Positions 1-10,279 of a stretch of 64,000 nucleotides of DNA are shown here, piece after piece; the first letter of the stretch is position 1, and each line of letters starts with the position of its first letter. The notes under the pieces are model-generated. The model had not been told where the DNA came from, did not search any database, and saw only the letters and a list, made by a program, of their open reading frames with translations. Origin of the DNA: Anoxybacter fermentans (GTDB lineage Bacteria > Bacillota > Halanaerobiia > DY22613); NCBI RefSeq assembly GCF_003991135.1, contig NZ_CP016379.1, forward strand, positions 186,001-250,000, read 5' to 3'. A program made the position numbers and the translations under genes.

Positions 1-1058
1 TGGTACACGGTACTGGAGCAAATATAACTGAATCTGACGCAGCACTGGTGGATTTAAATCGTGCTGGGGTACCGCTGATTGAGATTGTAACTGAGCCTGA
101 TATCCACAGTCCTGCCCAGGCAAGGGCTTATTTGATTACTCTCAAGTCCATTCTTAAATATCTGGGTGTATCTGATTGTAATATGGAAGAAGGTTCTTTA
201 AGGGTTGATGCCAATGTTTCCATTAGACCTGTAGGTTCTAAAGAGTTTGGAACCAAAACTGAATTAAAGAATATGAACTCTTTTAAAGCATTGGAACGGG
301 CTTTAGAGTATGAAGTTGAGCGACAGGCGGAAGTTATTAAGAGCGGTGGTAAGGTGGTTCAGGAGACCCGGACATGGGATGAGAAAGCCGGTAAAACTGT
401 CTCTATGCGGAGTAAAGAAGAAGCTCATGATTATAGGTATTTTCCTGAACCTGACCTTGTGCCCATTAAACTGGATAGAGAATGGATTGAGGAGATTCGT
501 GCATCCATTGGTGAACTGCCTAAAGAGAAAAAACAGCGATTTATTGAGCAATATGGTTTGCCTGAATATGATGCGGGTGTTCTGACTCAGGATAAGGCAT
601 TGGCCGACTTTTTTGAAGATGCTGCTAAAGAATATCATGATCCAAAAGCCGTATCAAATTGGGTCATGGGTGATTTCTTACGTCTGGTTAAGGAAGAGAA
701 TATTGATTATGGTGATTTGAAAATAACAGGTAGCCAGTTAGCAGAGATGTTGAAATTGATAGATAAAGGAACCATCTCCTCAAAGATTGCTAAAACTGTC
801 TTTGAAGAGATGTTCAAGACAGGTAAGAATCCGAAGACTATTGTTGAGGAGAAAGGTTTAATCCAGATCAGTGATGAGAGTGTACTGGAAGGTATTGTAC
901 AAAAAGTTCTAGATGCCAATCCGCAGGCAATTGCTGATTATAAAGCCGGTAAAGATCGGGCCATCAAATTCCTCATGGGTCAGGTAATGAAAGAGACCCG
1001 GGGTAAGGCTAACCCACAATTGGTTAATAAGATACTCATGGAAAAATTGAATGCTTAA
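1..1058 (+). CDS. gatB: Asp/Glu-tRNA(Asn/Gln) amidotransferase subunit B (5' end outside window)
   Basis: C-terminal three quarters of GatB, read in frame from base 3 to a TAA at 1056-1058 (about 351 residues; the family is near 475). With GatA and GatC it converts Glu-tRNA(Gln) or Asp-tRNA(Asn) to the amide form in the cytoplasm. The conserved GatB stretch [15 protein letters not shown] lies at the left edge, followed by [19 protein letters not shown] and RYFPEPDL typical of the kinase-like core. The helical tail (YqeY-like tRNA-binding domain) ends [16 protein letters not shown]. The gene is intact as far as seen and is followed by an intrinsic terminator, so it is probably last in a gatCAB operon to the left. 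Identification is firm. Confidence 0.97.
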   Translation, partial: VHGTGANITESDAALVDLNRAGVPLIEIVTEPDIHSPAQARAYLITLKSILKYLGVSDCNMEEGSLRVDANVSIRPVGSKEFGTKTELKNMNSFKALERALEYEVERQAEVIKSGGKVVQETRTWDEKAGKTVSMRSKEEAHDYRYFPEPDLVPIKLDREWIEEIRASIGELPKEKKQRFIEQYGLPEYDAGVLTQDKALADFFEDAAKEYHDPKAVSNWVMGDFLRLVKEENIDYGDLKITGSQLAEMLKLIDKGTISSKIAKTVFEEMFKTGKNPKTIVEEKGLIQISDESVLEGIVQKVLDANPQAIADYKAGKDRAIKFLMGQVMKETRGKANPQLVNKILMEKLNA

Positions 1059-1073
1059 AGGAATGAGTGGATG

Positions 1074-1110
1074 ATAGACAGGCCGATGAATGGGTCTGTC
1101 TATTGTTTTT
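1074..1110 (+). terminator. Intrinsic terminator after gatB
   Basis: ATAGACAG pairs with CTGTCTAT across a 14-nt loop, followed by TGTTTTT. It starts 16 bases after the gatB stop. Confidence 0.8.
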
Positions 1111-1116
1111 AATAAA

Positions 1117-1339
1117 TGGTTAAACTGCAAAAAGCTAATTTTTCGCTTCCTGAGAAATTTTTCGAATCATCTAAAGCTCGATTTCCGCCGAAATAAGGCT
1201 TCCTAATCAAAGGGCCCTCCTGGCCCTTGATTAGCTCATCACATCCTGGGATGAGGCCTTGCTTTGTCTGAAATCTCGCTAAGATGGTTTAGCGAAAAAT
1301 TTTTATGTTGCTTAAAATAAGCTTTTTGCAATAAAGTCA
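1117..1339 (-). repeat. Long palindromic element, copy 1 (long form, reverse orientation)
   Basis: First of 13 related copies. The ends TGGTTAAACTGCAAAAAGCT and AGCTTTTTGCAATAAAGTCA are inverted repeats, and most of each ~85-base arm is complementary. The centre holds two smaller inverted repeats: CTAATCAAAGGGCC/GGCCCTTGATTAG, and CTCATC...GATGAG. Relative to the majority it is inverted (arm with TTTTTCGCTTC first). It lies between two same-strand genes. No flanking duplication is visible. Confidence 0.9.
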
Positions 1340-1446
1340 CTTTAAAATTTTCCAGGTAACCTTTTGGAGTATAATAAAATATAGAGAGGAAAATAAATTA
1401 TCGGTGGAGAAATTTTAAAGAAAAAATCAGGCAGGGAGAAGAGAAA

Positions 1447-2481
1447 ATGAGAGTTATAAGGGAAGATTTGTTTTTTGATTATCTTTATAACAAGTTAGTA
1501 AAAAGTGTAAAATTACGAATCGGTCAAGGGTGTAGTGGTGAATGTTCTTTTTGCAATATCCGTGAAAAAGAAGGAGAAGAAGTAATTTATCCTCCGGCAG
1601 ATAAAATTAAAAAAGGATTACTTGAGCTGTGGGAGAGTGGGGTTAGACACCTTGATTTTATGGATGATACGTTCCTGTTAAATGGCGATGAAATGGGGAA
1701 TATTTTAAGAAACTTGATGGAGAGGGGAGTCGGTTTTACTTTTTCTATTGTCAGTCCGGTAAAAACTCTCATTCGTAATCAAAAATATCTAACCCCCTTT
1801 AAACAATTGGGATTACGACGGATAACTTTGCGGGTGGAAAATTCCAATGAGGATGTTTTAAGTCGTTATAACATTAAAGCAACCAGGGCCGATAAGCAGT
1901 ATGCGATTCAAATATTGCAGGCATTGCGGTTTCAGATTCACCTTCATTATATTCTTTTTGAACCTTTGACTACCCTTGAGCATTTGAGAAATGATTTTAA
2001 TTTTCTCGAAAAATATAACCTATTGGGCCTTGTTCCTTTTACCGATATTCTTACTAGCTATCTGGATCTTGACAAAGATACTCCTATCAGTCGGGAATAT
2101 GGGAATCGTCAGTTGATTAAACCATCTTCCAATTCACTGCTGCCGTATCAGATTTTTCAAAAGGAAGTAGAAGAGATATTTTACTGGCTTTTGTATTTTG
2201 AAAAGGAGTTTGGGAAGAGGTTTGAAGATATTTATAACAAGCTTTTACAGTTCAGAATAGATCTGGCAAAAGAAAAACCTAACTGGGCTTTGACGCATCA
2301 AGGCCAGGAACTGATGTATATTATATTGAAACTGAGAATGCTGCCATATGAGCTTTTTAAAGAGTTGTTAAACAGCAATAATGATCAGATTGCAGAAGGT
2401 GAAATGAGAAGAAAATGTGAAATAAAGCTTTCGGAGGTTGAGGAAAACTATAGGTGTTATCGAAAATGTTATAATTTATAG
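1447..2481 (+). CDS. Radical SAM protein
   Basis: 344-residue cytoplasmic protein. The sequence GQGCSGECSFCNI (Cys29, Cys33, Cys36) is a CX3CX2C cluster of the radical SAM type, which binds a [4Fe-4S] cluster and cleaves S-adenosylmethionine. It is followed by barrel-like segments (GVRHLDFMDDTFL, GLRRITLRVENSNED), as in MiaB/Elp3-like or B12-radical SAM proteins. No B12-binding, TRAM or SPASM domain is recognisable. The C-terminus is Cys-rich (CYRKCYNL), which could ligate a second cluster. The start ATG follows GGGAGAAGAGAAA. The gene stands alone between palindromic copy 1 and the IS. The substrate is unknown; only the superfamily call is secure. Confidence 0.75.
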   Translation: MRVIREDLFFDYLYNKLVKSVKLRIGQGCSGECSFCNIREKEGEEVIYPPADKIKKGLLELWESGVRHLDFMDDTFLLNGDEMGNILRNLMERGVGFTFSIVSPVKTLIRNQKYLTPFKQLGLRRITLRVENSNEDVLSRYNIKATRADKQYAIQILQALRFQIHLHYILFEPLTTLEHLRNDFNFLEKYNLLGLVPFTDILTSYLDLDKDTPISREYGNRQLIKPSSNSLLPYQIFQKEVEEIFYWLLYFEKEFGKRFEDIYNKLLQFRIDLAKEKPNWALTHQGQELMYIILKLRMLPYELFKELLNSNNDQIAEGEMRRKCEIKLSEVEENYRCYRKCYNL

Positions 2482-2805
2482 ATTTAATTTTGACAGAAAT
2501 AATGACTATTTTATTGATGTAAAAAATGGATAAGGAAAGTTTTACAAGAAAAACAGGAAAAATTAATACTAAAGGAGAATGAATATAATAGAAACGTTAA
2601 GATAGGTAAATATTTAGATAGCTAATGCAGTTATATTGTATTACACCCTTTAATAAAATTTAGTGAGGTATAAAATATGTTTTTTTTGGTACAATATAAA
2701 AAAGTTTAAAAGGGTATGATACAAATGAAAAGAAATTATTATTTTTTATGGAAAAATAGATTAGGGGGGGATGTATGTTTAAGTCCAGGTTAGGTAAAAA
2801 TTCTT
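2482..2805. other. AT-rich gap with a possible truncated gene start
   Basis: No complete gene. A strong ribosome site (AGGGGGGG) precedes ATG at 2774, which opens MFKSRLGKNS and runs straight into the IS end at 2806. This could be the 5' stub of a gene interrupted by the IS, possibly the one whose 3' part survives after 14312. The link is inference; nothing in ten residues proves it. Confidence 0.35.
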
Positions 2806-4199
2806 GGCTCTCCGTCAAATGTTGTGAAAGATAAGTTGGCTCTGTTGAATTGATTGATAAATTGATTTTGAAATAAACATTTAAATTTAATAACTTAACA
2901 TTGAATTAAATACTCTTCTCCTTAGATTCATAACATTTGGAACACCATATCCGATCCTTTTGATCAATTTAATCTTGTTATTGATACCCTCAGCAAAGCC
3001 ATTGGTTATCTTAGTCTTAAAATAATTTAGTATTTTTTCTTCCCATCTTTGTATTATCTTTTTTACCTGGTAAAAAGGTATCAGCTTGCTTTTTATTACT
3101 TCTTTATACCACCTTTTTAGAGCTCTGGTGGCTTCTTTTACATCATCTAGCTGCAATAAGTCTCTGAATTCCTCTTTTAATTCCCAGGCCTTTTCTAGAG
3201 CTGGACTGAGTTCAAATAATTCGATGAGCTTTTCATGTTCTTCGTCTGTCAGTTCCTCAGCTCGTTTTTGGAGTAATAAACGAATTTGAAAAAACTTTCT
3301 TCTCTGATGATTATTTAGTGTTTGTTGAACTTGTTTTCTAACTTCGTCAAGGGCTTTGTTCATTAAAGTTACAAGGTGAAATTTATCTATAACAATTTTT
3401 GCATGAGTAAATGCTGTATCTGCTACTGCTTTAAACGGACGCCACATATCCATAGAAATCGATTGAATTTGCCGTCTTTGTTCATCTTCCCAATAATTAA
3501 AGTAGTTAATTAAATCATCCTTTTTGCGGGTAGGTAAATGTCAATTAACTCCCGATTAATTGGATCTGTAATGCTAACTCCATATTTATGGCGTTTTAAA
3601 ACTGCAAATTCATCGATACTGATGGCTTTTAATTGACTAAGTTTTGAAAGTTGTTGTTCAATGAGAGGGTCAATTACTTTTTTAACTGCATTATTAACAG
3701 CTGTATAACTTAACCCGTTTTCTCTAGCAACTTTAGAATAATCCTTGCTGACAGTTTCTTTAGCAAGACATTTATCAAAGCGTTTGGTATTACGGGCATA
3801 TTTATCAATACTTTCATATTTTTCAGGGATGCCCCTTTTATGACAATAAGGACAACGATATCTTTTCTTTAGAAGTCTAATGATTACTAGTTTACCTCTT
3901 ATGGGGATGTCTCTAATATTTTGCCATTTTGTATCATGGATTTTATTAGTGATATTACCACACTGAGGACACACAATGTGATTTTTCTTTGCTTCAGCGA
4001 TAAAAATATATCTGTCCTCCGTTGAAATAATTTCAGTTGCAATAATGTCTGGCAAATCAAGAAATTTTATGATATTATTATCTTGCATTTGCTGGGCTCC
4101 TTTCTTTGGTTTTTAGTTCGCAACTAATTAATTCAACGGGGCCAGCAAATGCCTTTTTATTTTTTATAATTTTTTCTTCACAACATTAATTATAGACCC
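2806..4199 (-). mobile_element. ISL3-family insertion sequence, copy 1 (transposase frameshifted)
   Basis: 1394-bp element bounded by imperfect ~25-bp inverted repeats: GGCTCTCCGTCAAATGTTGT at the left, and the complement of GGGTCTATAATTAATGTTGT at the right. It is nearly identical to the copy at 12918-14312 but in the opposite orientation, so the two enclose about 8.7 kb. Its 8-bp flanks (AAATTCTT left, AAAAGTAT right) are not direct repeats, so no target duplication is visible. Confidence 0.9.
2887..4088 (-). pseudogene. ISL3-family transposase, inactivated by a 1-base deletion
   Basis: Compared with the intact copy at 13029-14231, this gene has lost one T in a T-run (ATTTACC instead of ATTTTACC) near 3535-3540. 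The frame breaks after INRELID, giving an N-terminal half (3510-4088, zinc ribbon CPQC...CPYC, helix-turn-helix and first catalytic Asp in SIDEFAV) and a C-terminal half (2887-3453, from MDMWRPFK with IVIDKFHL to MLSY). A few other substitutions separate the two copies. It is probably inactive itself, but the intact copy could mobilise it in trans. Confidence 0.9.
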
Positions 4200-4359
4200 A
4201 AAAGTATTTGGGGAAAGAATACGGTTTTATAGAAATATATAGTTATAAAAAAATTGTAGATTTATTGGAGGGAAATGAGATAGATAATTAAAATTAGCTA
4301 TTCTATAATTTGTCTTTGTAACAATACTGTCAGGGTATTGCTTTTTATTATGAACTTTT

Positions 4360-5071
4360 TTAAGATTTTTTAAATAGAAATAATGTGTGTTTGGCAAGAT
4401 AAAAATTCTGCATTTGACCATATTTTTTTCCAGCATCCTCATTTCCAACATTAATACTTAATGGTAGAGTGTTTAATCTGCAATTTTCTCCTATAAATAT
4501 CAAAAGATAGCTATGATGTATAAATCTGTTAATTATTACATTTGTCATTCTTTCATCGTAAAATATATTTATCCATTTGCTGAATTCCAGATTGGTTGTT
4601 ATTATAAGGCTCCTTTTTTCATAGCATTTTGCTATAACTTGAAAGAGCAGCTGGACTCCTTCTCTATCTAAAGGAATATACCCCCATTCATCGCAGATTA
4701 ACAACTCTGTCTTTTGAATCTGCTTAAGAAACTTATTCAATTTACCTTCAGTTTTTGCTTCTATTAGATGATTCACCAAGGTTGCTGTCCTGTAAAACTT
4801 AACCTTCATTCCTCTATTACATGCTTCAATACCAATCGCTGTTGCCAGATGGTTTTGCCAGAAATTCCTTATGAGTATCTGCAATAATTTGTGGATAATT
4901 TCTTACTATGCTTTTGCCCAGTCTCAATTGCTTGCAATACTCTGCTATTAATTGTTTTATTCTACACATATCCTTTCCATAGGAGGTGATCATAAACCGA
5001 TATGTCTGTGCGGTATGATGCTAATTTCGGGATATCATCAGATGATTTAATATCTTCGTATTGATTTTTTG
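4360..5071 (-). pseudogene. IS21-family remnant (istA tail and deleted istB)
   Basis: Read leftward, the end of an IstA-like transposase (SYRTDISVYDHLLWKGYV, about 5071-4965) overlaps an IstB start at 4969 (MCRIKQLIAEYCKQLRLGKS). IstB reads to HKEFLAK and then jumps to a different frame, resuming at QNHLATAIGIEACNRG. The Walker A segment and roughly 60 residues before it are missing. The Walker B region (LLICDEWGYIPLDREG) and sensor (SLIITTNLEFSKW) remain. The C-terminus runs into unrelated sequence. IstB is the ATPase helper of IS21 transposases; this copy cannot work. It lies between the ISL3 copy and the glycan genes, showing repeated insertion at this site. Confidence 0.85.
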
Positions 5072-5390
5072 TCCTATATCATATATAATATAAATGAGTA
5101 ATTGTTTTAAATAACTTTTTCTCATTTTATCAGCACCCTTTTTTGTTTGTGGTAAAACAATTATAAAAAGGATGCTTTTATTTTACAAATTTTTCTTCAA
5201 TAATTTCCAATAAAAAATGAAAAATCTAAAATTCATAATGATTCTTAACAACTTCTTATAAATCAACGGGCTATCGTCCTAAAAAATTTTCAAGTGCTAA
5301 AATTTTGTAAGGAAGGTAATTGGACGAGATATTATGTGATTTTAATTTCTATGGATTTAAAGAATATTCAAGACTTATAGGAGGAAATTT
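5072..5390. other. AT-rich gap
   Basis: Contains no recognisable gene. A ribosome site (AGGAGG) just before 5391 belongs to the deacetylase gene that follows. Confidence 0.5.
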
Positions 5391-6345
5391 ATGTCATCAA
5401 AATTATACTTTTCTATGTACCATTATGTCCGCGATTTAAAAAATAGTCGTTTTCCCAAAATTAAAGGTTTAGATTAAGCAACAATTGGAATTTTTCAAAC
5501 AGAATTTCAATGTAGTTACAATGGAAGAAGTGATTGCAGCTTATAAAGAAAGTTATGACCTTCCAGAAAATGCACTACTACTAACATTTGATGATGGTTA
5601 TATTGATCATTACTTATATGTAATGCCAGCACTAAAGGAATATGGAATGCAAGGATCATTTTTTGTGCCAGGAAAGATTATTGAAGAACGTACTTTGCTG
5701 GATGTGAATAAAATACATTTCATTTTGGCTAGTTCTAATATTCAAGTTCTATTGCGAGACTTATTTAAAAAATTGGATTATTATCGAGGGCGGGAGTTTT
5801 ACTTCCCATCTAACGAAGAACTTTTTGCAGAGTATGCAGTAGCAAATAGATTTGATTGCAAAGAGGTCGTTTTCTTTAAGAGAATTCTTCAGGTAGTTCT
5901 ACCAGAAAGGCTTCGTTCAAAAATTGCTAGTGAGATGTTTGAAGAACATGTTGGAATAAGGGAAGAAATTTTTGCAAGAGAACTTTATTTAAATTATGAT
6001 CAGATGAAATACATGAAAAAGAAGGGGATGTATTTTGGGATTCACGGTTATGATCATTATTGGATGAATATGCTGAGTTTAGATGAATTGAAACAGGATA
6101 TTACGAGGGCATTAATATGTATGGATGAATTGGTTGATTCGAATTGTTGGGTAATAAATTATCCATATGGTTCTTATAATGATGATGTAATTGATTGTGT
6201 AAAATCTATGGGGAGTATACTTGGAGTTACAACAGATTTAGGTATTGTAGATTTAAATACGTGTCATCCATTCAAGTTACCACGTTTGGATACAAATGAT
6301 TTTCCACCAAAAAGTAATACTTATTTAAAATTCAGGTACTATTAA
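5391..6345 (+). pseudogene. Polysaccharide deacetylase (NodB domain), frameshifted near its N-terminus
   Basis: The true start is ATG 5391 behind AGGAGG. The protein reads MSSKLYFSMYHYVRDLKNS...KIKGLD and stops at TAA 5475. The frame resumes as KQQLEFFKQNF from about 5479, so a single extra base (GAT-T-AAG) or a two-base loss explains the break. The rest is intact: the NodB metal motif TFDDGY, FFVPGKII, IHGYDH (second metal site) and NYPYGSYND. Such enzymes remove acetyl groups from glycans outside the membrane. With the break it would give a 28-residue peptide, unless translation reinitiates downstream or the base is a sequencing error. First gene of the glycan cluster. Confidence 0.8.
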
Positions 6346-6429
6346 TAAATATTTATGAAATATTTATGCAAAAAGCGAGACATAAAATTTATATAATTTC
6401 CGATATATATTGGGGAGGAAATAAGTACA

Positions 6430-7479
6430 ATGAATAAATTTGATGAAAGATATATTATTCGGTTAGCAAACATATCAGATATTGATAATATCATGCGTTT
6501 TATTGATAAATACTGGAAAAAAGGACACATAATGGCTCGTGATAAAGAATTATTTAAATACGAATATGCAGATGGTGATAACTTGAATTTTGTTTTAGCT
6601 ATCGATAAAAATACTAAACTAATTGAAGGAATATTTGGATTTTTAAAATGTTCAAATACGAAAGATCCTAAAAAGAAAGATATTTGGGGCAGTATTTGGA
6701 AGGTAAATGATTCGCATGACAACATGCCACTTCTTGGAATTGAACTTGCAAAACGAGTATTTACTTTGACGAACTGTCGCACTCATATAGGAAATGGTGC
6801 AAATCCTAACACCACAATTCCGTTAAGAAGAATATTCTTCGGTGATAAAGTAGTTAAAATGAAGCAATATTATTTACTTAATCCATATATTGATGACTAT
6901 AAAATTGCACTAATAAAAAACAAAGTTAATGGGATTACTATTTCTACGCAAAATGAAACAACTTTGCGGGAATTCCATTCAATTGATGAAGTAAAAAAAC
7001 ATTTTGATATAGAAAGTATTGATGCAATTCCATATAAAGATAACTGGTATGTTAATAAGCGTTACTTTTGCCACCCATATTATAAATATAAGGTATACGG
7101 ATTGGCAGATGGAACAGGGAAAATAGGTGCATTAATGATGGCGCGAGTAATTGAATGTAATGGCAGAAAGGTATTTAGGATTGTAGATTATATTGGAAAT
7201 CACAAATTATTTGCTGGACTATCTAATCAATTTCAACAATTGATAAAAGACAATGATTTTGAATATATAGATTTCTATACATATGGTTTTGATGAGGAAT
7301 CAATCTTAAAAGCTGGATTTAAACTTAGAACAGACGAGGATCCAAATGTAATTCCAAATTACTTTGAACCATTTGTACGTGAAAATATTGATATATGGGC
7401 ACATTATAAACTTGAGGGTACTTTATTTTTCAAAGCTGATGGTGATCAAGATAGACCGAATATAATTAGGAGTATTTAA
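6430..7479 (+). CDS. GNAT-like protein of a surface-glycan cluster
   Basis: 349 residues, soluble. The N-terminal ~110 residues (YIIRLANISDIDNIMRFIDKYW, then FVLAIDKNTKLIEGIFGF) have the order of a GNAT acyltransferase fold: an action-on-substrate helix, then a strand that normally reads 'vae..g.ivG'. A second, similar segment occurs near residues 220-300 (KIGALMMARVIECNGRKVFRIVDYIG). Together they suggest a tandem GNAT-like protein, as found in capsule and O-antigen clusters. No catalytic residue can be assigned. The start ATG follows GGGGAGG at 11 bases. It sits between the deacetylase and the FkbM gene with only 6 bases to the next, so probably co-transcribed. Confidence 0.5.
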   Translation: MNKFDERYIIRLANISDIDNIMRFIDKYWKKGHIMARDKELFKYEYADGDNLNFVLAIDKNTKLIEGIFGFLKCSNTKDPKKKDIWGSIWKVNDSHDNMPLLGIELAKRVFTLTNCRTHIGNGANPNTTIPLRRIFFGDKVVKMKQYYLLNPYIDDYKIALIKNKVNGITISTQNETTLREFHSIDEVKKHFDIESIDAIPYKDNWYVNKRYFCHPYYKYKVYGLADGTGKIGALMMARVIECNGRKVFRIVDYIGNHKLFAGLSNQFQQLIKDNDFEYIDFYTYGFDEESILKAGFKLRTDEDPNVIPNYFEPFVRENIDIWAHYKLEGTLFFKADGDQDRPNIIRSI

Positions 7480-7485
7480 TAGTGG

Positions 7486-8652
7486 ATGAGGTGGTTGAGT
7501 ATAGATAATATGAGTGAATTTAGGAGCAAATTAATAAAGAAGGACTTGTACAATGAAAATGCAAAGAGGTATGCTGAAAAGATTAAAAATACTGATAATA
7601 TCGTGATATGGGGATGTGCAAGTGCAGGTCAATATGTATATGAATTTTTAGAAAAATTTGGAGTAGTTGCTAATATTAAATATTTTGCAGATAATAACAA
7701 AAAAAAATGGGGAACCAAAATGAATGGGCTACTTGTTTTATCGCCTGAGGAAGTAGTTAAAAAGTATAATGATAAAAGTATATCAAGTATAATAGTTGCG
7801 ACTATACATTTATCAGATGTTAGAAAGCAGTTGTTATCACTTGGAATAGAAGATTATGCTATAGATGTAAGGGGGTTAAGTTTAGCAAAGGATTATTTGG
7901 ATTTTAGAAATGAATCTCCGTTCAAAATAATTAACTCTCACATAGAACAATATGAAAAGGTTTACTCATATTTATCAGATGAGCATTCAAAGAAGGTTTA
8001 TCTAGGAATATTAAATTCTAAAATATCTTTGGATAATAAGTATATGAAAGGTATAGCTTCGCCTGCTAAAGAACAATATTTTGCTAAAGAACTTATTAAA
8101 ATAAGTGAAGAAGAGGTATTTTGTGATTGTGGAAGTTTTAATGGGGATACTTTAGAAACATTTATTTCGCTATCAGGTGGTAGGTACAAAAAATATATAG
8201 CCATTGAAGCTGACAAAGAAATATATAATGAGTTAAATAAAAAAATTGCTGCAAAAGGTATTAAGAATGTGCAAACGTATAATGTTGCATGTTGGAATGA
8301 AAAAACAATTTTAAAATTTCAACCTTCACAATCTTCAGGACATATTACAGAAAAGGGAAAGATTTCTGTTTGTGCTGATACTTTAGATAACATTCTGCAA
8401 AATGAAAAAGTGACATTTTTGAAAATGGATATTGAAGGTGCAGAGGAAAAGGCTTTAAATGGTGCTAGTACAGTAATTAAAAAATATAAGCCAATTTTGG
8501 CAATATGTCTTTATCATAGCTTGGAAGATTATTATAAAATTCCATTAATGATAAAAGAGTTGAATCATGAATATAGTTTATTTATTAGGAATTATACCGA
8601 TATGTTAGATGTTGAAACAGTATGTTATGCAATTCCTAAGGATAGACTTTAG
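7486..8652 (+). CDS. FkbM-family methyltransferase with N-terminal Rossmann-like domain
   Basis: 388 residues. Residues ~35-135 form a nucleotide-binding-like unit (NIVIWGCASAGQYVYEFLEKF, then IKYFADNNKKKWG and ISSIIVATIHLSDVRKQL), as often fused to sugar-modifying methyltransferases. From about residue 210 comes an FkbM SAM-dependent methyltransferase: CDCGSFNGDTLETF (SAM-binding loop), YIAIEADKEIY (acidic residue for ribose), and VTFLKMDIEGAEEKAL near residue 312. These enzymes usually O-methylate sugars or polyketides. The start is uncertain: ATG 7486 (AGGAG 12 bases upstream) or an internal ATG at 7510. It lies in the glycan cluster, so a sugar O-methyl decoration is the likely role. Confidence 0.8.
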   Translation: MRWLSIDNMSEFRSKLIKKDLYNENAKRYAEKIKNTDNIVIWGCASAGQYVYEFLEKFGVVANIKYFADNNKKKWGTKMNGLLVLSPEEVVKKYNDKSISSIIVATIHLSDVRKQLLSLGIEDYAIDVRGLSLAKDYLDFRNESPFKIINSHIEQYEKVYSYLSDEHSKKVYLGILNSKISLDNKYMKGIASPAKEQYFAKELIKISEEEVFCDCGSFNGDTLETFISLSGGRYKKYIAIEADKEIYNELNKKIAAKGIKNVQTYNVACWNEKTILKFQPSQSSGHITEKGKISVCADTLDNILQNEKVTFLKMDIEGAEEKALNGASTVIKKYKPILAICLYHSLEDYYKIPLMIKELNHEYSLFIRNYTDMLDVETVCYAIPKDRL

Positions 8653-8985
8653 TAGTATTGGATAATATTGTAGACATGAAAATTTAAACGTTAATATAAG
8701 AAAAAGAAAATATTTTAAGCATATAAATTATATTGCTCATCAATATTGTGAAAATATGACTAAAAAATTTGTTTATGAATTAATATAAATTCATATGTAG
8801 TTTAAAGGTTATATAAAAAATTATGTAATGATTAGAAATTTTTGAATTGTTCTAATAAAACAAAGTAAATAACAAATAATTGTTTAATTATTGAAAATTT
8901 GATAATGGAGAGATTAAGTGGCTAATAACATATCAGTTTTAAGTTGCATAGGTCAGTGTCTCAATTTTAAATAGGAGGTGAGCAT
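8653..8985. other. AT-rich gap
   Basis: About 330 bases, roughly 80% A+T. No gene and no clear hairpin. The sequence AGGAGG at 8972-8977 is the ribosome site of the next gene. A promoter for the ligase/ACP sub-cluster could lie here but I cannot place it. Confidence 0.4.
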
Positions 8986-10158
8986 GTGGATAAAATTGTA
9001 ATTGGTATGGTTGGAGCAGGTCGAGCAACGGAACTACATATGAATGCTTTACAAAGGGTAAGTGGCATACCATTGCGTTTTAAAACGATAGTTGCACGTC
9101 GTCCTGAACAACTATTACCAGCAAAAGAAAAATACGGATTTGAAATTGCATCCTATGATTTTAATGATTTGCTTAATGATCCAGAAATAGACGTTATTGA
9201 CATATGTACTCCGCCCTATGTTCATGAGGATATGATTATTAAAGCTATACAGGCTGGTAAGCATGTTATATGTGAAAAGCCACTAACAGGTTATTTTGGT
9301 AATGAAAATGATGGAAAACCCATAGGTTTAAATGTTCCGAAAACAGTTATGTATGAGGAGGTTCTAAAATCAATAGAGAATTTGAAAAAAATTATTGATG
9401 CGTCAGACAGAAAGTTTATGTATGCTGAGAACTTTGTATATGCGCCCGCCGTGGTAAAAGCAGCAGAAATTATATCTGCAAAGAAAAGTAGAATTCTCTA
9501 TATGAAAGGTGAAGAAAGTCTTAATGGTTCTAGTTCTCCCGTAGCGGGTGAATGGTCTAAGACTGGAGGAGGAACTTTTATACGAACGGGTTCACACCCT
9601 TTATCAGCTGTGCTGTGGCTTAAGCAACAGGAAGCGAAAGCACGTGGCGTTGATATTTTCGTCGAAAGTGTTCTTGCAGATATGGGGAGAGTAACACCAT
9701 TACTATCAGAATATGAACATAGGCATATTATGGCGCGTCCTAATGATGTTGAGGATAACGGTACTGTAATACTGACATTTTCGGATGGATCAAAGGCAGT
9801 GATTATTGCTACTGATATCTGTTTGGGAGGAAGTAAAAATTATATAGAGTTATATTGTAACGATGCAAATATTAAATGTAACTTAACTATGAACGATATG
9901 ATGTCAACATACTTTTTAGATGAGCACGGATTAGATAATGTATATCTTTCAGAGATGCTTCCAGTTAAAATAGGATGGAATAACCCTTTCATAGCCGACG
10001 AAGTAATACGTGGATATACTGATGAAATGCAAGATTTTATGGAGTCGATTTATTATGATAGAGAGCCAAAATCTGGTTTCAAACTTGCATATGACACAAT
10101 GAAAATCACGTATGCCGCTTATAAGTCTGCTGAAATAGGGCAAAGAGTGAAATTATAA
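8986..10158 (+). CDS. Gfo/Idh/MocA-family NAD(P)-dependent oxidoreductase
   Basis: 390 residues starting at GTG 8986, behind AGGAGGTGAGCAT. The N-terminal Rossmann fold has GMVGAGRATELH at residues 7-18, DVIDICTPPYVHEDM, and the hallmark EKP in HVICEKPLTGY near residue 97. The substrate domain has FIRTGSHPLSAVLWL, where the His is a likely catalytic or binding residue. Members oxidise or reduce sugar or cyclitol carbons, commonly making keto-sugars for surface glycans. In this cluster a sugar-nucleotide or cyclitol substrate is plausible; shikimate-type rings are an alternative given the DAHP synthase three genes on. The substrate cannot be read from sequence. Confidence 0.85.
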   Translation: MDKIVIGMVGAGRATELHMNALQRVSGIPLRFKTIVARRPEQLLPAKEKYGFEIASYDFNDLLNDPEIDVIDICTPPYVHEDMIIKAIQAGKHVICEKPLTGYFGNENDGKPIGLNVPKTVMYEEVLKSIENLKKIIDASDRKFMYAENFVYAPAVVKAAEIISAKKSRILYMKGEESLNGSSSPVAGEWSKTGGGTFIRTGSHPLSAVLWLKQQEAKARGVDIFVESVLADMGRVTPLLSEYEHRHIMARPNDVEDNGTVILTFSDGSKAVIIATDICLGGSKNYIELYCNDANIKCNLTMNDMMSTYFLDEHGLDNVYLSEMLPVKIGWNNPFIADEVIRGYTDEMQDFMESIYYDREPKSGFKLAYDTMKITYAAYKSAEIGQRVKL

Positions 10159-10279
10159 TAATTAATTGAATAATAAAATATCCAAATTCAATTTAGAATA
10201 CATTAATTTGATGATATAGAAAAAAGTTTATAGCAGTTAGATAACTGGCTATAATATTATCATATAAGGAGAAATGCAT

